Source: Paraburkholderia hospita (GTDB lineage Bacteria > Pseudomonadota > Gammaproteobacteria > Burkholderiales > Burkholderiaceae). From it: a DNA stretch of 64,000 bases. The stretch spans positions 310,001 through 374,000 of the forward strand of contig NZ_CP026107.1 in NCBI RefSeq assembly GCF_002902965.1, in the 5' to 3' direction. The notes beneath the pieces were generated by a model. That model made no database searches. It saw nothing but the letters and a program-made list of their open reading frames with translations, and was not told the origin of the DNA. Made by a program: the position numbers and the translations under genes. Numbering within the stretch: the first letter of the stretch is position 1; every line of letters starts with the position of its first letter. This document shows, piece after piece, positions 55,916-64,000 of this stretch.

Positions 55916-57103
55916 TCAGACTTCGACGCTATCGACGTCGTATTCGAACAGCCAGTTGTAGCGCTCTTTCACACGCTCCTCGCTCCATTCGCGATCCACA
56001 TAGGCGGCTGCGCCTTCCGCGTGCGCAAGCTGCGGATTGTGAAAGCGCGTCGCATTCGCCGCGGAGCCGCGCACCACGCGCGCCGTGCGGTCGAGCCGCA
56101 GTGCTTCATAGCGTTGCAGCGCGAGAGGCACATCGTCGGCGTAACGTTCGAGGCAGCGTGCTAGCAGGTAACCGTCTTCGATCGCCATGCCCGCGCCTTG
56201 CGCGAGAAACGGCAGGGTCGGATGACAGGCATCGCCGAGCAGCGTTGCGTGGCCGTGGCTCCAGCGCGCCATTGGCTCGCGCACCATCAGCGCCCACTTG
56301 TACGGAATGTCGATGGCCGAGATCAGCGTGCGCACGTCTTCGTGCCAGCCGTCGAAATCGGCGAGGCATTCGTCGAGCGTGCCGCGCTCGGACCACGATT
56401 CAACCTGCCAGCCGGATTTTTCGATTGCGCCGACAAAGTTGATCAGCTTGCTGCCGCGCAGCGGATAGTGAATCACGTGTGCGCCCGGCCCGACCCAGTT
56501 CGCGCCGTACGACTCGCGCAAATGTTCGGGGAGCTTCGACGCGTCGATCACGCCGCGCCACGCCATCACGCCGGAAAATACCGGTTCGTCGGGACCGAAC
56601 AAGGCGCGACGCACGCGCGAATGCACGCCGTCCGCGCCGATCAGCAGATCGCCTTCGCAGGTTTCGCCGCTGACTGCCTGCACGACGACCTTGCCGTTAT
56701 GCTGCGAAAACCCTTCCACCTTGTGATTGAGCCGGATCGCGTCGGGCTTGAGCGCGCGCACGACGTCGGCGAGTTTTTCATGCAGGTCGGCGCGATGCAG
56801 CGTGAAATAGGGGAAGCCGTACGTCTCGCGGGATTCCGCGCCGAGGTCGAAGAGGCGCCAGGTCTGCCCGGTGTTCCAGAGCCGAACGCGCTTGCCGAGC
56901 GGCTCGCATGCAAGACCTTCGAGCGCATCGCCGACGCCAAGCCGAAACAGCACGCGCGTCGCATTCGGACTCAGCTGTACGCCCGCGCCGATTTCCTTGA
57001 GCGCCTGTGCCTGTTCGAACACCGTGACATCGAAACCTTTTTTCAATAGCGCGGCCGCGGCCGTCAATCCGCCGATACCGGCGCCTGCAATAACTATCTT
57101 CAT
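55916..57103 (-). CDS. FAD-dependent aromatic monooxygenase (NicC/salicylate hydroxylase-like), 395 aa
   Basis: A group A flavoprotein hydroxylase. The N-terminal GAGIGGLTAAAALLKKG is the FAD-ADP loop, the middle DLLIGADGVHSRVR is the second conserved motif, and GDACHPTLPFLAQGAGMAIED is the third. The best-known relatives are 6-hydroxynicotinate 3-monooxygenase, salicylate hydroxylase and 3-hydroxybenzoate 6-hydroxylase, several of which decarboxylate during hydroxylation. ATG 57103 was chosen because the glycine loop begins there. It is the first gene after an AT-rich promoter region carrying the shared motif. Confidence 0.9.
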   Translation of the reverse strand: MKIVIAGAGIGGLTAAAALLKKGFDVTVFEQAQALKEIGAGVQLSPNATRVLFRLGVGDALEGLACEPLGKRVRLWNTGQTWRLFDLGAESRETYGFPYFTLHRADLHEKLADVVRALKPDAIRLNHKVEGFSQHNGKVVVQAVSGETCEGDLLIGADGVHSRVRRALFGPDEPVFSGVMAWRGVIDASKLPEHLRESYGANWVGPGAHVIHYPLRGSKLINFVGAIEKSGWQVESWSERGTLDECLADFDGWHEDVRTLISAIDIPYKWALMVREPMARWSHGHATLLGDACHPTLPFLAQGAGMAIEDGYLLARCLERYADDVPLALQRYEALRLDRTARVVRGSAANATRFHNPQLAHAEGAAAYVDREWSEERVKERYNWLFEYDVDSVEV

Positions 57104-57150
57104 TCGACGATTCGACCTCTTTCGTAATGGGCGCTTTTTATCGACGTTGC

Positions 57151-57164
57151 TTATCAATCAATCG
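57151..57164 (-). promoter_or_regulatory. Shared cluster motif, monooxygenase-operon copy
   Basis: The minus strand reads CGATTGATTGATAA about 48 bases upstream of the monooxygenase ATG. A 13-of-14 match points toward the porin gene at 58051-58064. The region 57130-57300 is notably AT-rich, as expected for a promoter. On the plus strand it also forms the inverted repeat TTATC-N8-GATAA (57151-57168). Confidence 0.55.
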
Positions 57165-57329
57165 ATAATATTTGTGAGTGACTAACCCGGTGAAATCGGA
57201 AATCACTTTAAATCAGCGAATCACGCGAAAGAAGCAAATTAATCCGAATGGATCATCAATGAAATTTGATAATTCGCAGACGCCTGGGATAAACCCTTTA
57301 TCGGCGGAAGAAAGCGGGTCGTTGCGCGC

Positions 57330-57908
57330 TCACATACCCCAGCGCTGCACCGTCGCGGTGTCGAGTCCGAACAGATCGAGCACGCGGCCGAGCGTGTGAT
57401 CGACCATGTCGGTCAGCGATTCCGGGTTCGCGTAGAAGGCGGGCACGGGCGGATAGACGATCGCGCCCGCTTCCGTCACGGCCGTCATGCTGCGCAGGTG
57501 GCCGAGGTGCAGTGGCGTTTCGCGCACCATTAGCACGAGACGGCGGCGCTCCTTCAGCGCGACGTCGGCGGCGCGCGAGAGCAGGCCTGCCGTCATGCCT
57601 GTCGCGATCTCCGACAAGGTCTTGATGGAGCAGGGCGCGACGATCATGCCCATCACGGGAAACGAGCCGCTCGAAATGGACGCGCCGATGTCGGTGTTCG
57701 AATGGCAGACGCTCGCCATCGCGCGGATGTCGGCGACGTTGTAGTCCGACTCGTGCGCGAGCGTGACCTGCGCGGAGCGGCTCATCACGAGGTGCGTTTC
57801 GATGTCGAGCTTGCGCAGCAGTTGCAGCAGCCGCACACCGTAAATGACGCCAGACGCGCCACTGATGCCGACCACCATGCGCCGTGGCGGCATGCCTCTC
57901 ATATCCAT
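57330..57908 (-). CDS. UbiX-family flavin prenyltransferase, 192 aa
   Basis: UbiX enzymes add dimethylallyl phosphate to FMN to give prFMN for UbiD partners. VGISGASGVIYGVRLLQLL is the FMN-binding start, MIVAPCSIKTLSEIATGMT the conserved middle, and LVLMVRETPLHLGHLRSM the phosphate-binding block. ATG 57908 has GGGAG about 7 bases upstream. It is transcribed toward, but separated by 226 bases from, the monooxygenase gene, so it may have its own promoter. It pairs with the UbiD gene at 46647. Confidence 0.94.
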   Translation of the reverse strand: MDMRGMPPRRMVVGISGASGVIYGVRLLQLLRKLDIETHLVMSRSAQVTLAHESDYNVADIRAMASVCHSNTDIGASISSGSFPVMGMIVAPCSIKTLSEIATGMTAGLLSRAADVALKERRRLVLMVRETPLHLGHLRSMTAVTEAGAIVYPPVPAFYANPESLTDMVDHTLGRVLDLFGLDTATVQRWGM

Positions 57909-58050
57909 AAGATTCTCCCGAATGCCAATCCTGGTTCGCGTGACGCGGCGGATGTTAGCACCCGGTTTCTGCTAAAAGAAGCGTAAAAGGCGATTTAATC
58001 CCCGCTCCTGGTGTTTTTACCGATCCATTAAAAGCTTTGTTCGTTTTGTT

Positions 58051-58064
58051 CGATTGGTTGATAA
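58051..58064 (+). promoter_or_regulatory. Shared cluster motif, porin copy
   Basis: The plus strand reads CGATTGGTTGATAA, 155 bases upstream of the porin start. It matches the minus-strand motif in front of the monooxygenase operon at 13 of 14 positions, each copy pointing toward its own gene. The sequence after it (ATAAATAATT) is AT-rich and may contain the -10 region. Confidence 0.55.
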
Positions 58065-58170
58065 ATAATTCGCGATTCAAAGCCGTAAATACGTTGGATA
58101 CACTCTCGGCAACATATGGCAGACCACGGGCATCCGGGTACGGATTCGCTGCACGCGCCAGATGGGGATC

Positions 58171-58189
58171 AGCCGGCACGCAGCCGGCT
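58171..58189 (+). promoter_or_regulatory. Hairpin in the porin leader
   Basis: AGCCGGC and GCCGGCT form a 7-bp stem with a 5-base loop, ending 30 bases before the porin start. No U-run follows, so it would act as an mRNA structure or stability element rather than a terminator. Confidence 0.4.
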
Positions 58190-58218
58190 GGCGACAATAA
58201 AGACATTGGAGACACTGG

Positions 58219-59310
58219 TTGAAAACGACGAGTCTGCTGGTAGGCGGTTGTGCGGTCGCGCTGAGTTGCCCTGCGTTCGCGCAGTCATCGGTGACGCTGT
58301 ACGGGAGCATCGACGTCGGCGTCGATCTCGTTACGAACTCGCACGGCGCGCATCTGTATCAGGAATCGGCGGGCAAGCGCACGCCGGATCGGTTCGGCTT
58401 TTTGATCAAGGAGGATATCGGCGGCGGCAACACGGTGTTCGCGCGGCTCGAATCGGGCTTCCTGACCAACACGGGCGCGCAGATCAATCCGACGAGCTTC
58501 TTCAATCGCGACGCGTACGTGGGCATTTCGAACGACCGGTTCGGCTCGCTGAGTCTCGGCCACATTCCCGACTACGTATACGAATACGTGGGCGGACTGA
58601 ACAACTCGGTGCCCGGCATCTCGTCGTTCTACACGGTCGGCAATCTGGACGGACTCGCGAACACCCGCGCGCTCGACAATTCGGTGAAGTACGAGACGAT
58701 CGATTTCCGCGGCTTTCAGGCGGGCGTGATGAACAGCTTCGGCAATCAGACCAACTTCAGCGACGGGCGCCAGTACAGCATCGGCGCGCGCTACCAGAAT
58801 GGCACCGTGAAACTGGGCGCGGCGTATACGATGTCGCACAACCGCACCGCCGACCTGTTCGGCACGTTCGGCGTGACGTCGGTGCTCGGCCAGACCCTGA
58901 AGCAGGGCGTGCAGTTCAACGCGGAACGGTACAGCACGATTGCCGTCGGCGGCTCGGTCTCGGTCGGCGATTTTATCCCGCACGCAACGTTTACCGACGT
59001 GAAGCTCGAAGATCCGCAGGGCTCGGTGACGGAGCGTAACTACCAGGTCGGCGTGAACATCGATCTGAGCGGCGGCAAGCGCTTCTACGTGCTGGGGATC
59101 TCGTACAACCGCTCGATGTTCGAAGGGCTGACGTACAACCAGTACAACCTGTTTCTGACCCATTACCTGTCCAAGAGCACGCAGATTTACGCGGGCGCCG
59201 GCTTGCAGCGCGCGTCGGGCACGGGCGCGAAGGCCGAGCAGTTCGGCTATCAGCCGTCGAGTTCGAGCGCGCAGACGGTTGGACGCATCGGTATCAATCA
59301 CATGTTCTGA
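58219..59310 (+). CDS. Gram-negative general porin (burkholderial Omp38/OpcP type), 363 aa
   Basis: A signal peptide ends at AFA (residue 21), and the mature protein begins QSSVTLYGSIDVGVD, the typical first strand of burkholderial porins. Alternating beta-strands follow, and the C terminus is GRIGINHMF with the obligatory final Phe for outer-membrane assembly. Start is TTG 58219 with GGAGA about 7 bases upstream; no ATG fits the signal peptide. It is divergent from UbiX and followed by two MFS carriers, so it probably serves uptake of the cluster substrate. Confidence 0.93.
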   Translation: MKTTSLLVGGCAVALSCPAFAQSSVTLYGSIDVGVDLVTNSHGAHLYQESAGKRTPDRFGFLIKEDIGGGNTVFARLESGFLTNTGAQINPTSFFNRDAYVGISNDRFGSLSLGHIPDYVYEYVGGLNNSVPGISSFYTVGNLDGLANTRALDNSVKYETIDFRGFQAGVMNSFGNQTNFSDGRQYSIGARYQNGTVKLGAAYTMSHNRTADLFGTFGVTSVLGQTLKQGVQFNAERYSTIAVGGSVSVGDFIPHATFTDVKLEDPQGSVTERNYQVGVNIDLSGGKRFYVLGISYNRSMFEGLTYNQYNLFLTHYLSKSTQIYAGAGLQRASGTGAKAEQFGYQPSSSSAQTVGRIGINHMF

Positions 59311-59538
59311 TGCGTGTGGCTGGAGGCGATATGGCGTGAGGACGGCTGTGGAGCGGGGAAGGGCAACGGGGTAGGGCTTTCTTCACCTTTTTCGATCTGA
59401 TCATCGAGATTTTTTGATTCTGTCGCTTGCCGGCGGGCCGTATATTGAGGCTCCCGGCGGCGGCGCCAAAGGCAAGCAGCACGGGGCGGCGGCGCGCAGC
59501 AAACGCGTTGCCGGCCGATCAGGCACATTGGAACGCAC

Positions 59539-60921
59539 ATGCAAGCAGACCGCACATTCAACATATCGACTCTCATCGAAGAGCAAAAGACAGGACGTTT
59601 CGCCGTTGGCCTGCTGTTCTGGTGTTTCCTGATCATGCTGATGGACGGCTACGACCAGACGGCGGTTTCGTTTGCGGCGCCCGCGATCATCAAGGAGTGG
59701 CACGTCGCGCGTGGCGGCTTCGGTCCTGTATTCGGCGCGGGTCTGTTCGGCACGCTGATCGGCTCGTTCATCTTCGGCTATTTCGGCGACCGTTTCGGCC
59801 GCAAGCGGGCCATCGTCTCGGGCAGTCTGTTCTTCGGGCTGCTGACGCTGGTGTCCGTGTGGGCGACGTCGTTGCCGGAGTTGATGCTGCTGCGATTCAT
59901 CGCGGGGCTCGGCATGGGCGGCGTGGTGCCTAACTCGGTTGCGCTGGTGGCCGAATATGCACCGAAGCGTTTGCGCGCGACGTGGGTCACGCTGATGTTC
60001 TCCGGTTTCTCGATCGGTGCGGGCTCGGGCGGTCTGGTTTCGTCCGCGTTGATTCATCGCTATGGCTGGCCCGTGATGTTCGTCGTGGGCGGCGTCGGCT
60101 CGCTCGCGGTTGCGCTGCTGCTGATCGTCATGCTGCCGGAATCGGCGAAGCTGCTGGTCGTGCGTGAGCGCGGCATCGAAACGGTGCGCAAGCTGGTCGC
60201 GCGTCTGCGTCCCGATATCGCGTTGCCCGCGGACGCGCAATTCGTGCCCGGCGAAGTGCAGGAAAAGAAGCGCTTCGTGCTCAAGCTGATCTTCTCGGAC
60301 GGCCTGCGCGGCATTACGCCGCTTTTGTGGATCGTCTTCATCGTCAATTCGATGGCGCTGTATTTCTTGCAGAACTGGTTGCCGATCCTGATGGAAGGCG
60401 TCGGCATCAATCCGCAAAGCGCGGGCCTCATCACGACGATGTTCTCGGTGGGCGGCGTGCTCGGCGGGCTGATTCTGTGCCGCTTCGTCGATCGTCATGG
60501 CGTGCTGGCCATCATTTCGCTGCCGGCGATTGGTTGCCCCGTCGTTGCGCTGCTGGGGCACGGCATGTCCGAAGCGTGGCTGATGTTCGCGGTGTTCGCG
60601 ACCGGCTTCTGCGTAGTCGGCGCACAGTACGGGTTGTACGCGGTCGCGGGCATGATCTATCCGACGTCGTTCCGCTCGGCGGGCGTGGGCAGCGCGATCT
60701 CGGTTGGCAAGATCGGCTCGGTGTCCGGTCCCGTGATAGGCGGCATTCTGCTGTCGATGCATCTGCCGTTCGCGCAGATGTTCTACGCGGCGTCCGGCCT
60801 GTTCCTCGTCGCGACCATCTTTTCGACGGTGCTGGCTGTGCTGTACAGGGCGCGGTTCGGCGAAGAGCACGGCAAGGACAACTCTGCCATCAAGATGCGC
60901 TCCGCGTTGGGCGATTCCTGA
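59539..60921 (+). CDS. MFS transporter, aromatic acid:H+ symporter (AAHS) family, 460 aa
   Basis: Twelve membrane segments. The first helix has the AAHS motif DGYDQT, the loop 2-3 has GYFGDRFGRKR, and helix 4 region GMGGVVPNSVALVAEYAPKR matches benzoate/4-hydroxybenzoate symporters such as PcaK and BenK. The DGYDQ Asp is required for proton-coupled aromatic uptake in known members. It follows the porin by 228 bases and is followed by a paralogue on the same strand. Substrate is inferred to be an aromatic acid. Confidence 0.9.
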   Translation: MQADRTFNISTLIEEQKTGRFAVGLLFWCFLIMLMDGYDQTAVSFAAPAIIKEWHVARGGFGPVFGAGLFGTLIGSFIFGYFGDRFGRKRAIVSGSLFFGLLTLVSVWATSLPELMLLRFIAGLGMGGVVPNSVALVAEYAPKRLRATWVTLMFSGFSIGAGSGGLVSSALIHRYGWPVMFVVGGVGSLAVALLLIVMLPESAKLLVVRERGIETVRKLVARLRPDIALPADAQFVPGEVQEKKRFVLKLIFSDGLRGITPLLWIVFIVNSMALYFLQNWLPILMEGVGINPQSAGLITTMFSVGGVLGGLILCRFVDRHGVLAIISLPAIGCPVVALLGHGMSEAWLMFAVFATGFCVVGAQYGLYAVAGMIYPTSFRSAGVGSAISVGKIGSVSGPVIGGILLSMHLPFAQMFYAASGLFLVATIFSTVLAVLYRARFGEEHGKDNSAIKMRSALGDS

Positions 60922-61059
60922 TCGCCGCGCGCGCCTAGCAACGCGCTCGTTTTTTCTAGACTTGTCGATGCCTGATGTCAGGCTCGCTTCGGCGAGCCGG
61001 CGTCCGGCCGTCCCCGCTCGTCTTCCTGGCCTGATGCGATCTCCCTGGATAAAGCAGCG

Positions 61060-62409
61060 ATGAATACCGTCTCGCAGACCACTCGCACCATCGACGTGAC
61101 CGCGCTGATCGAACGGCAAAAACTGCGCGGCTTCTCGTTGTGCCTGATCGCATGGTGTTTCCTGATCGTGCTGATCGACGGCTACGATCAGGTGGCCGCG
61201 GCGTATGCGGCGCCGACCTTGATTCGCGCGTGGCACGTGAATGCCGCTGAATTCGGCCATGTGTTCGGCGTCGGCCTGTCTGGCGTGCTCGTCGGTTCGT
61301 TGCTGCTCGGTTTTATCGGCGATCGCATTGGACGTCGGCTCACGATCATTTATGGCTCGCTGTGGTTCGGCATCTTGACGTATGCATGCAGTGACGCGAC
61401 GTCGCTGGATCAGTTGACCGTGCTTCGATTCTTCGCGGGCATCGGCATGGGCGGCGTCGTGCCGAATACGGTCGCGCTCGTGTCCGAGTACGCGCCGAAG
61501 GCACGCCGCGCGACGTGGATCACGCTGATGTTCTCGGGCTTTTCGATTGGCGCGGGCGGCGGCGGGGCGATTGCATCGTGGCTGCTGCCGCGTTACGGCT
61601 GGCCCGTGCTTTTCGAAGTCGGCGGCGTGGCGGCTGTCGTGGTCGCCGTCGCGTCGGTCTGGTTGTTGCCCGAATCGGTTCGCTTTCTGATACTCAATGG
61701 CCGCGCGGTGCGGCACATCTCGCGCATCGTGGGCCGGCTCGACCCGCGTATCGAACGAAGCGGCGCGGACGTGCGCTACGTCGTCGACGATGAAAAGCGT
61801 GTGCGCGCGACGCCGCTTGCGTTGTTCAGCAACGGCCTCGCCCGCGTGACGCCCTTGCTGTGGGTGCTGTTCGTACTGAACTCGCTCGCGCTGCATTTTC
61901 TGCAGAACTGGCTGCCGATTCTCTTCAGTATGAGCGCACTGCCAGCGGCGCAGGCTGCGAAAGCCGCGATGATGTTCCCGGTGGGCGGCACGGTCGGCGC
62001 GCTCGCGTTGAGTCGCTGCGTGGACCGTTACGGAGTCGCGGTGATCCTCTTGCTCGCGATGGTGGGTCTTCCCGTGTGCATATCGCTTGGCATGCCGATG
62101 CCCGCGCTCTGGCTATATGGCGCGTCGTTCATGAGCGGCGTGTGCGTGATCGGCTGCCAGTTCGCGCTCTATGCCGTGGCGGGCATGCTCTATCCGACGA
62201 TGCTGCGTTCAGCGGGTGTGGGCTCTGCTATCGGTGTCGGCAAGCTTGGGTCGGTGGTCGGTTCGGTGCTTGGCGGCGTGTTGCTGGCGATGCATTTGCC
62301 TGTGGCGCAGCTCTTCCTGAACGTGTCGGGTGTTTTCGTGTTCATCGCGTTGCTGTCGGTGTGGCTGGGTTGGAACCGGCGACGCGATGCAGCCCAGTCG
62401 ATCGCGTGA
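61060..62409 (+). CDS. MFS transporter, AAHS family (paralogue), 449 aa
   Basis: A second 12-helix carrier with DGYDQV in helix 1, GFIGDRIGRRL in loop 2-3 and GMGGVVPNTVALVSEYAPKA in helix 4. It is collinear with the carrier at 59539 and shares long motifs, so the pair arose by tandem duplication. The DGYDQ motif is kept, so it is probably active. It could take up a second substrate, a pathway intermediate, or act as exporter. It starts 138 bases after the first carrier. Confidence 0.9.
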   Translation: MNTVSQTTRTIDVTALIERQKLRGFSLCLIAWCFLIVLIDGYDQVAAAYAAPTLIRAWHVNAAEFGHVFGVGLSGVLVGSLLLGFIGDRIGRRLTIIYGSLWFGILTYACSDATSLDQLTVLRFFAGIGMGGVVPNTVALVSEYAPKARRATWITLMFSGFSIGAGGGGAIASWLLPRYGWPVLFEVGGVAAVVVAVASVWLLPESVRFLILNGRAVRHISRIVGRLDPRIERSGADVRYVVDDEKRVRATPLALFSNGLARVTPLLWVLFVLNSLALHFLQNWLPILFSMSALPAAQAAKAAMMFPVGGTVGALALSRCVDRYGVAVILLLAMVGLPVCISLGMPMPALWLYGASFMSGVCVIGCQFALYAVAGMLYPTMLRSAGVGSAIGVGKLGSVVGSVLGGVLLAMHLPVAQLFLNVSGVFVFIALLSVWLGWNRRRDAAQSIA

Positions 62410-62432
62410 TCGCTCAGTCAAGGGTTCATACG

Positions 62433-64000
62433 ATGCTATCCACTCTCACCGCCGATGCCGCCGCGCTCACGTCCTCTTTCGCCGAAGCACCCGAAGCGCG
62501 CCGCAAGACGATGTCGCTGCAACAGCGCATCGTGTTGACGATGGCACTGCTGGCCTTGTTGATGACGGCCATCGGCGTGCTCGGGCTGACGGGCGCGTGG
62601 CGCGCGAACCGTGCCAACCGCGACACCTACGAGAACAAGTTGACAGCGGCCATGCATATCGGCAATGCCGAATTGCTGATCGCGCGCACGCGGCTCGTGC
62701 TCGGCGGCGCGATGGCCCAGGCGGACACCGCGCGTGCCACGGAACAGATTCGCCATGCCGACGGCTTCTTCGTGCAATCGGATGAGGAATGGCGCAGCTT
62801 CGTAGCCGGAGTGCACGAAGCGGGCGAGGCTGCATTGATCGAAGCAGCGGGCCAGCGCCGCGAAGCGCTGCACCGTGCGATGCGCGCCTTCGTCGATGCA
62901 CTGAAAGCAGGTGACCGCACGAGTGCCGAACGCATCGGCACGTTGCAGCTGAGCGGGCTGTTCAACGACATGAGCGCCGCCAACGACGTACTGAAGCGCG
63001 CGCTCTTCGCGAACGCAAAGCGCAGCTACGACGATGCGGAGCGCTATTTCAGGCTGTTCGTCGTCGCGTCGACGGCGATGATCGCATTCGGCATCGCGGC
63101 GGCGGCATTCAGCTGGCGCTCGCTGCGCCGCGCGATCATGGCGCCGCTCGGCGACGCGCTGACGCACTTCGACGCGATCGCCGCAGGCGATCTCAGCCGC
63201 GCTATTCCACGTCATCGCGCCGATGAAATGGGACAGTTGCTCGACGGTCTGCGGCAGATGCAGGTCCGGCTATCGCACACCGTGACGGCAGTACGCGATA
63301 GCTGCGAATCGATTGGCACGGCGGTCGGCGAAATTGCGGCGGGCACGCTCGATCTATCGTCGCGTACGGAAGAGCAGGCCGCCTCGCTCGAACAGACGGC
63401 GGCAAGCATGAGCGGCCTCACCGACACGGTGCGGCAGAACGCGGTGCGCGCGCGTGACGCCTACGCGATCGCCGACGAAGTGGCGAACGCGGCGAACGAA
63501 GGCAATGTCGCCGTCGATCAGGTGAGCAGCACAATGGCGCGGATCCAGGCGAGTTCGCGCAAGATCGCCGATATCACCGGGATCATCGAGGGCATTGCGT
63601 TTCAGACCAACATACTCGCGTTGAACGCCGCGGTGGAAGCAGCAAGAGCGGGCGTACACGGACGAGGTTTCGCGGTCGTCGCGTCTGAAGTGCGTTCGCT
63701 TGCGCAGCATGCGTCGACGGCTGCGAGAGAAATCGGTGTGCTGGTGGCGGATTCAGTGGGCGCGGCGGCGGACGGCTCGACGCTCGTCGCCGACGCTGAA
63801 CAGTCGATCCGGGCCGTGCTCGACGCAGCCGGTCGTGTCAGGGAAATGATGAGCGGCATCGCCGCCGACGCCGAAGAACAACGCACCGGGATCGAGCAGG
63901 TGGATGCGGCGCTCGGCATGATGGACTCGATTACCCAGCAGAACGCGGCGCTCGTCGAGCAGGCCAGCGCGGCCGCTCAGTTGCTCGACGAGCAGTCACG
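62433..64000 (+). CDS. Methyl-accepting chemotaxis protein (3'-truncated by window)
   Basis: The frame is open from ATG 62433 to the window end (522 residues visible). TM1 is near residues 35-55, then a helical sensor domain with a long four-helix pattern, TM2 near 206-226 (FVVASTAMIAFGIAAAAF), HAMP, and the signalling tip GIIEGIAFQTNILALNAAVE with GRGFAVVASEVRSLAQHAS (about 385-425). It begins 24 bases after the second MFS gene and could be co-transcribed, suggesting chemotaxis toward the same compound. The C terminus is missing. Confidence 0.92.
   Translation, partial: MLSTLTADAAALTSSFAEAPEARRKTMSLQQRIVLTMALLALLMTAIGVLGLTGAWRANRANRDTYENKLTAAMHIGNAELLIARTRLVLGGAMAQADTARATEQIRHADGFFVQSDEEWRSFVAGVHEAGEAALIEAAGQRREALHRAMRAFVDALKAGDRTSAERIGTLQLSGLFNDMSAANDVLKRALFANAKRSYDDAERYFRLFVVASTAMIAFGIAAAAFSWRSLRRAIMAPLGDALTHFDAIAAGDLSRAIPRHRADEMGQLLDGLRQMQVRLSHTVTAVRDSCESIGTAVGEIAAGTLDLSSRTEEQAASLEQTAASMSGLTDTVRQNAVRARDAYAIADEVANAANEGNVAVDQVSSTMARIQASSRKIADITGIIEGIAFQTNILALNAAVEAARAGVHGRGFAVVASEVRSLAQHASTAAREIGVLVADSVGAAADGSTLVADAEQSIRAVLDAAGRVREMMSGIAADAEEQRTGIEQVDAALGMMDSITQQNAALVEQASAAAQLLDEQS

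Larger units (their letters stand above)
57909..58218. other. Divergent promoter region between the UbiX and porin genes
   Basis: About 310 bases, AT-rich in its middle. It contains the plus-strand copy of the shared motif (58051-58064) and a GC-rich hairpin in the porin leader (58171-58189). No gene is supported in it. Confidence 0.55.

Noticed and set aside
59401..61896. 831-codon open frame on the minus strand
   Set aside because: It is antisense to both MFS carriers, with low-complexity Arg/Gln/His composition; not a gene.

Overview
The window looks like part of a large secondary replicon (chromid or megaplasmid) of a Burkholderia-sensu-lato betaproteobacterium, most likely Paraburkholderia or Caballeronia. 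The reasons are high GC with strongly GC-biased third positions, a Gram-negative general porin of the burkholderial type, phasin, DesA-type desaturase, many LysR regulators, and no rRNA, tRNA, ribosomal or replication genes. This placement is inference from gene content; no database was consulted.

Layout. 1-9.1 kb is patchy and accessory-like: the 3' end of a GH94 cyclic-glucan/phosphorylase gene, a fatty-acid desaturase with a clear terminator, a small ORF, a phasin, a DUF2513-like mini-protein and a decayed 3' copy of it, a SagB-type double nitroreductase, a SHOCT-domain protein, and an HTH fragment. 9.2-12.5 kb holds an alpha/beta hydrolase, an AAA+ ATPase with a large unrecognised N-terminal half, and a low-complexity protein with an effector-like N terminus. 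12.6-16 kb encodes PdeM and its Lhr-like helicase. 16-27.5 kb is a run of small regulator/enzyme units: a GGEEF protein, LysR with a quinone reductase, an AtoE transporter, an MCP, GNAT, TetR with an SDR, a standalone winged-helix regulator with a DJ-1 protein, and an enoyl-CoA hydratase.

27.6-37.5 kb is a signalling block. It has a 1984-aa Ser/Thr-kinase/ATPase/GAF/PAS/histidine-kinase hybrid, a LysR, an exported dehalogenase-like hydrolase, a FixJ-type response regulator, a rearranged MCP remnant and a secreted GlcG/HbpS-like protein. 37.5-44.4 kb is small-molecule uptake and catabolism: two AEC transporters, an enolase-superfamily enzyme with divergent GntR, a DsbA-family protein, an EamA transporter and LysR.

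44.4-62.4 kb is the most notable region, an apparently complete aromatic or heteroaromatic catabolic island. It contains XdhC, LysR, a UbiD decarboxylase, enoyl-CoA hydratase, a three-subunit molybdenum hydroxylase plus CoxG, an alpha/beta hydrolase, a fumarylacetoacetase-type hydrolase, a VOC/extradiol-like protein, an FAD monooxygenase and a UbiX prenyltransferase. Divergent from these are a porin and two AAHS-type MFS carriers. UbiX would make prFMN for UbiD, XdhC would mature the Mo enzyme, and porin plus MFS carriers would bring in the substrate. A 14-bp motif (CGATTGRTTGATAA) lies upstream of both the monooxygenase operon and the porin, suggesting joint control. The gene combination matches no pathway I can name. 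The window ends inside a second MCP gene.
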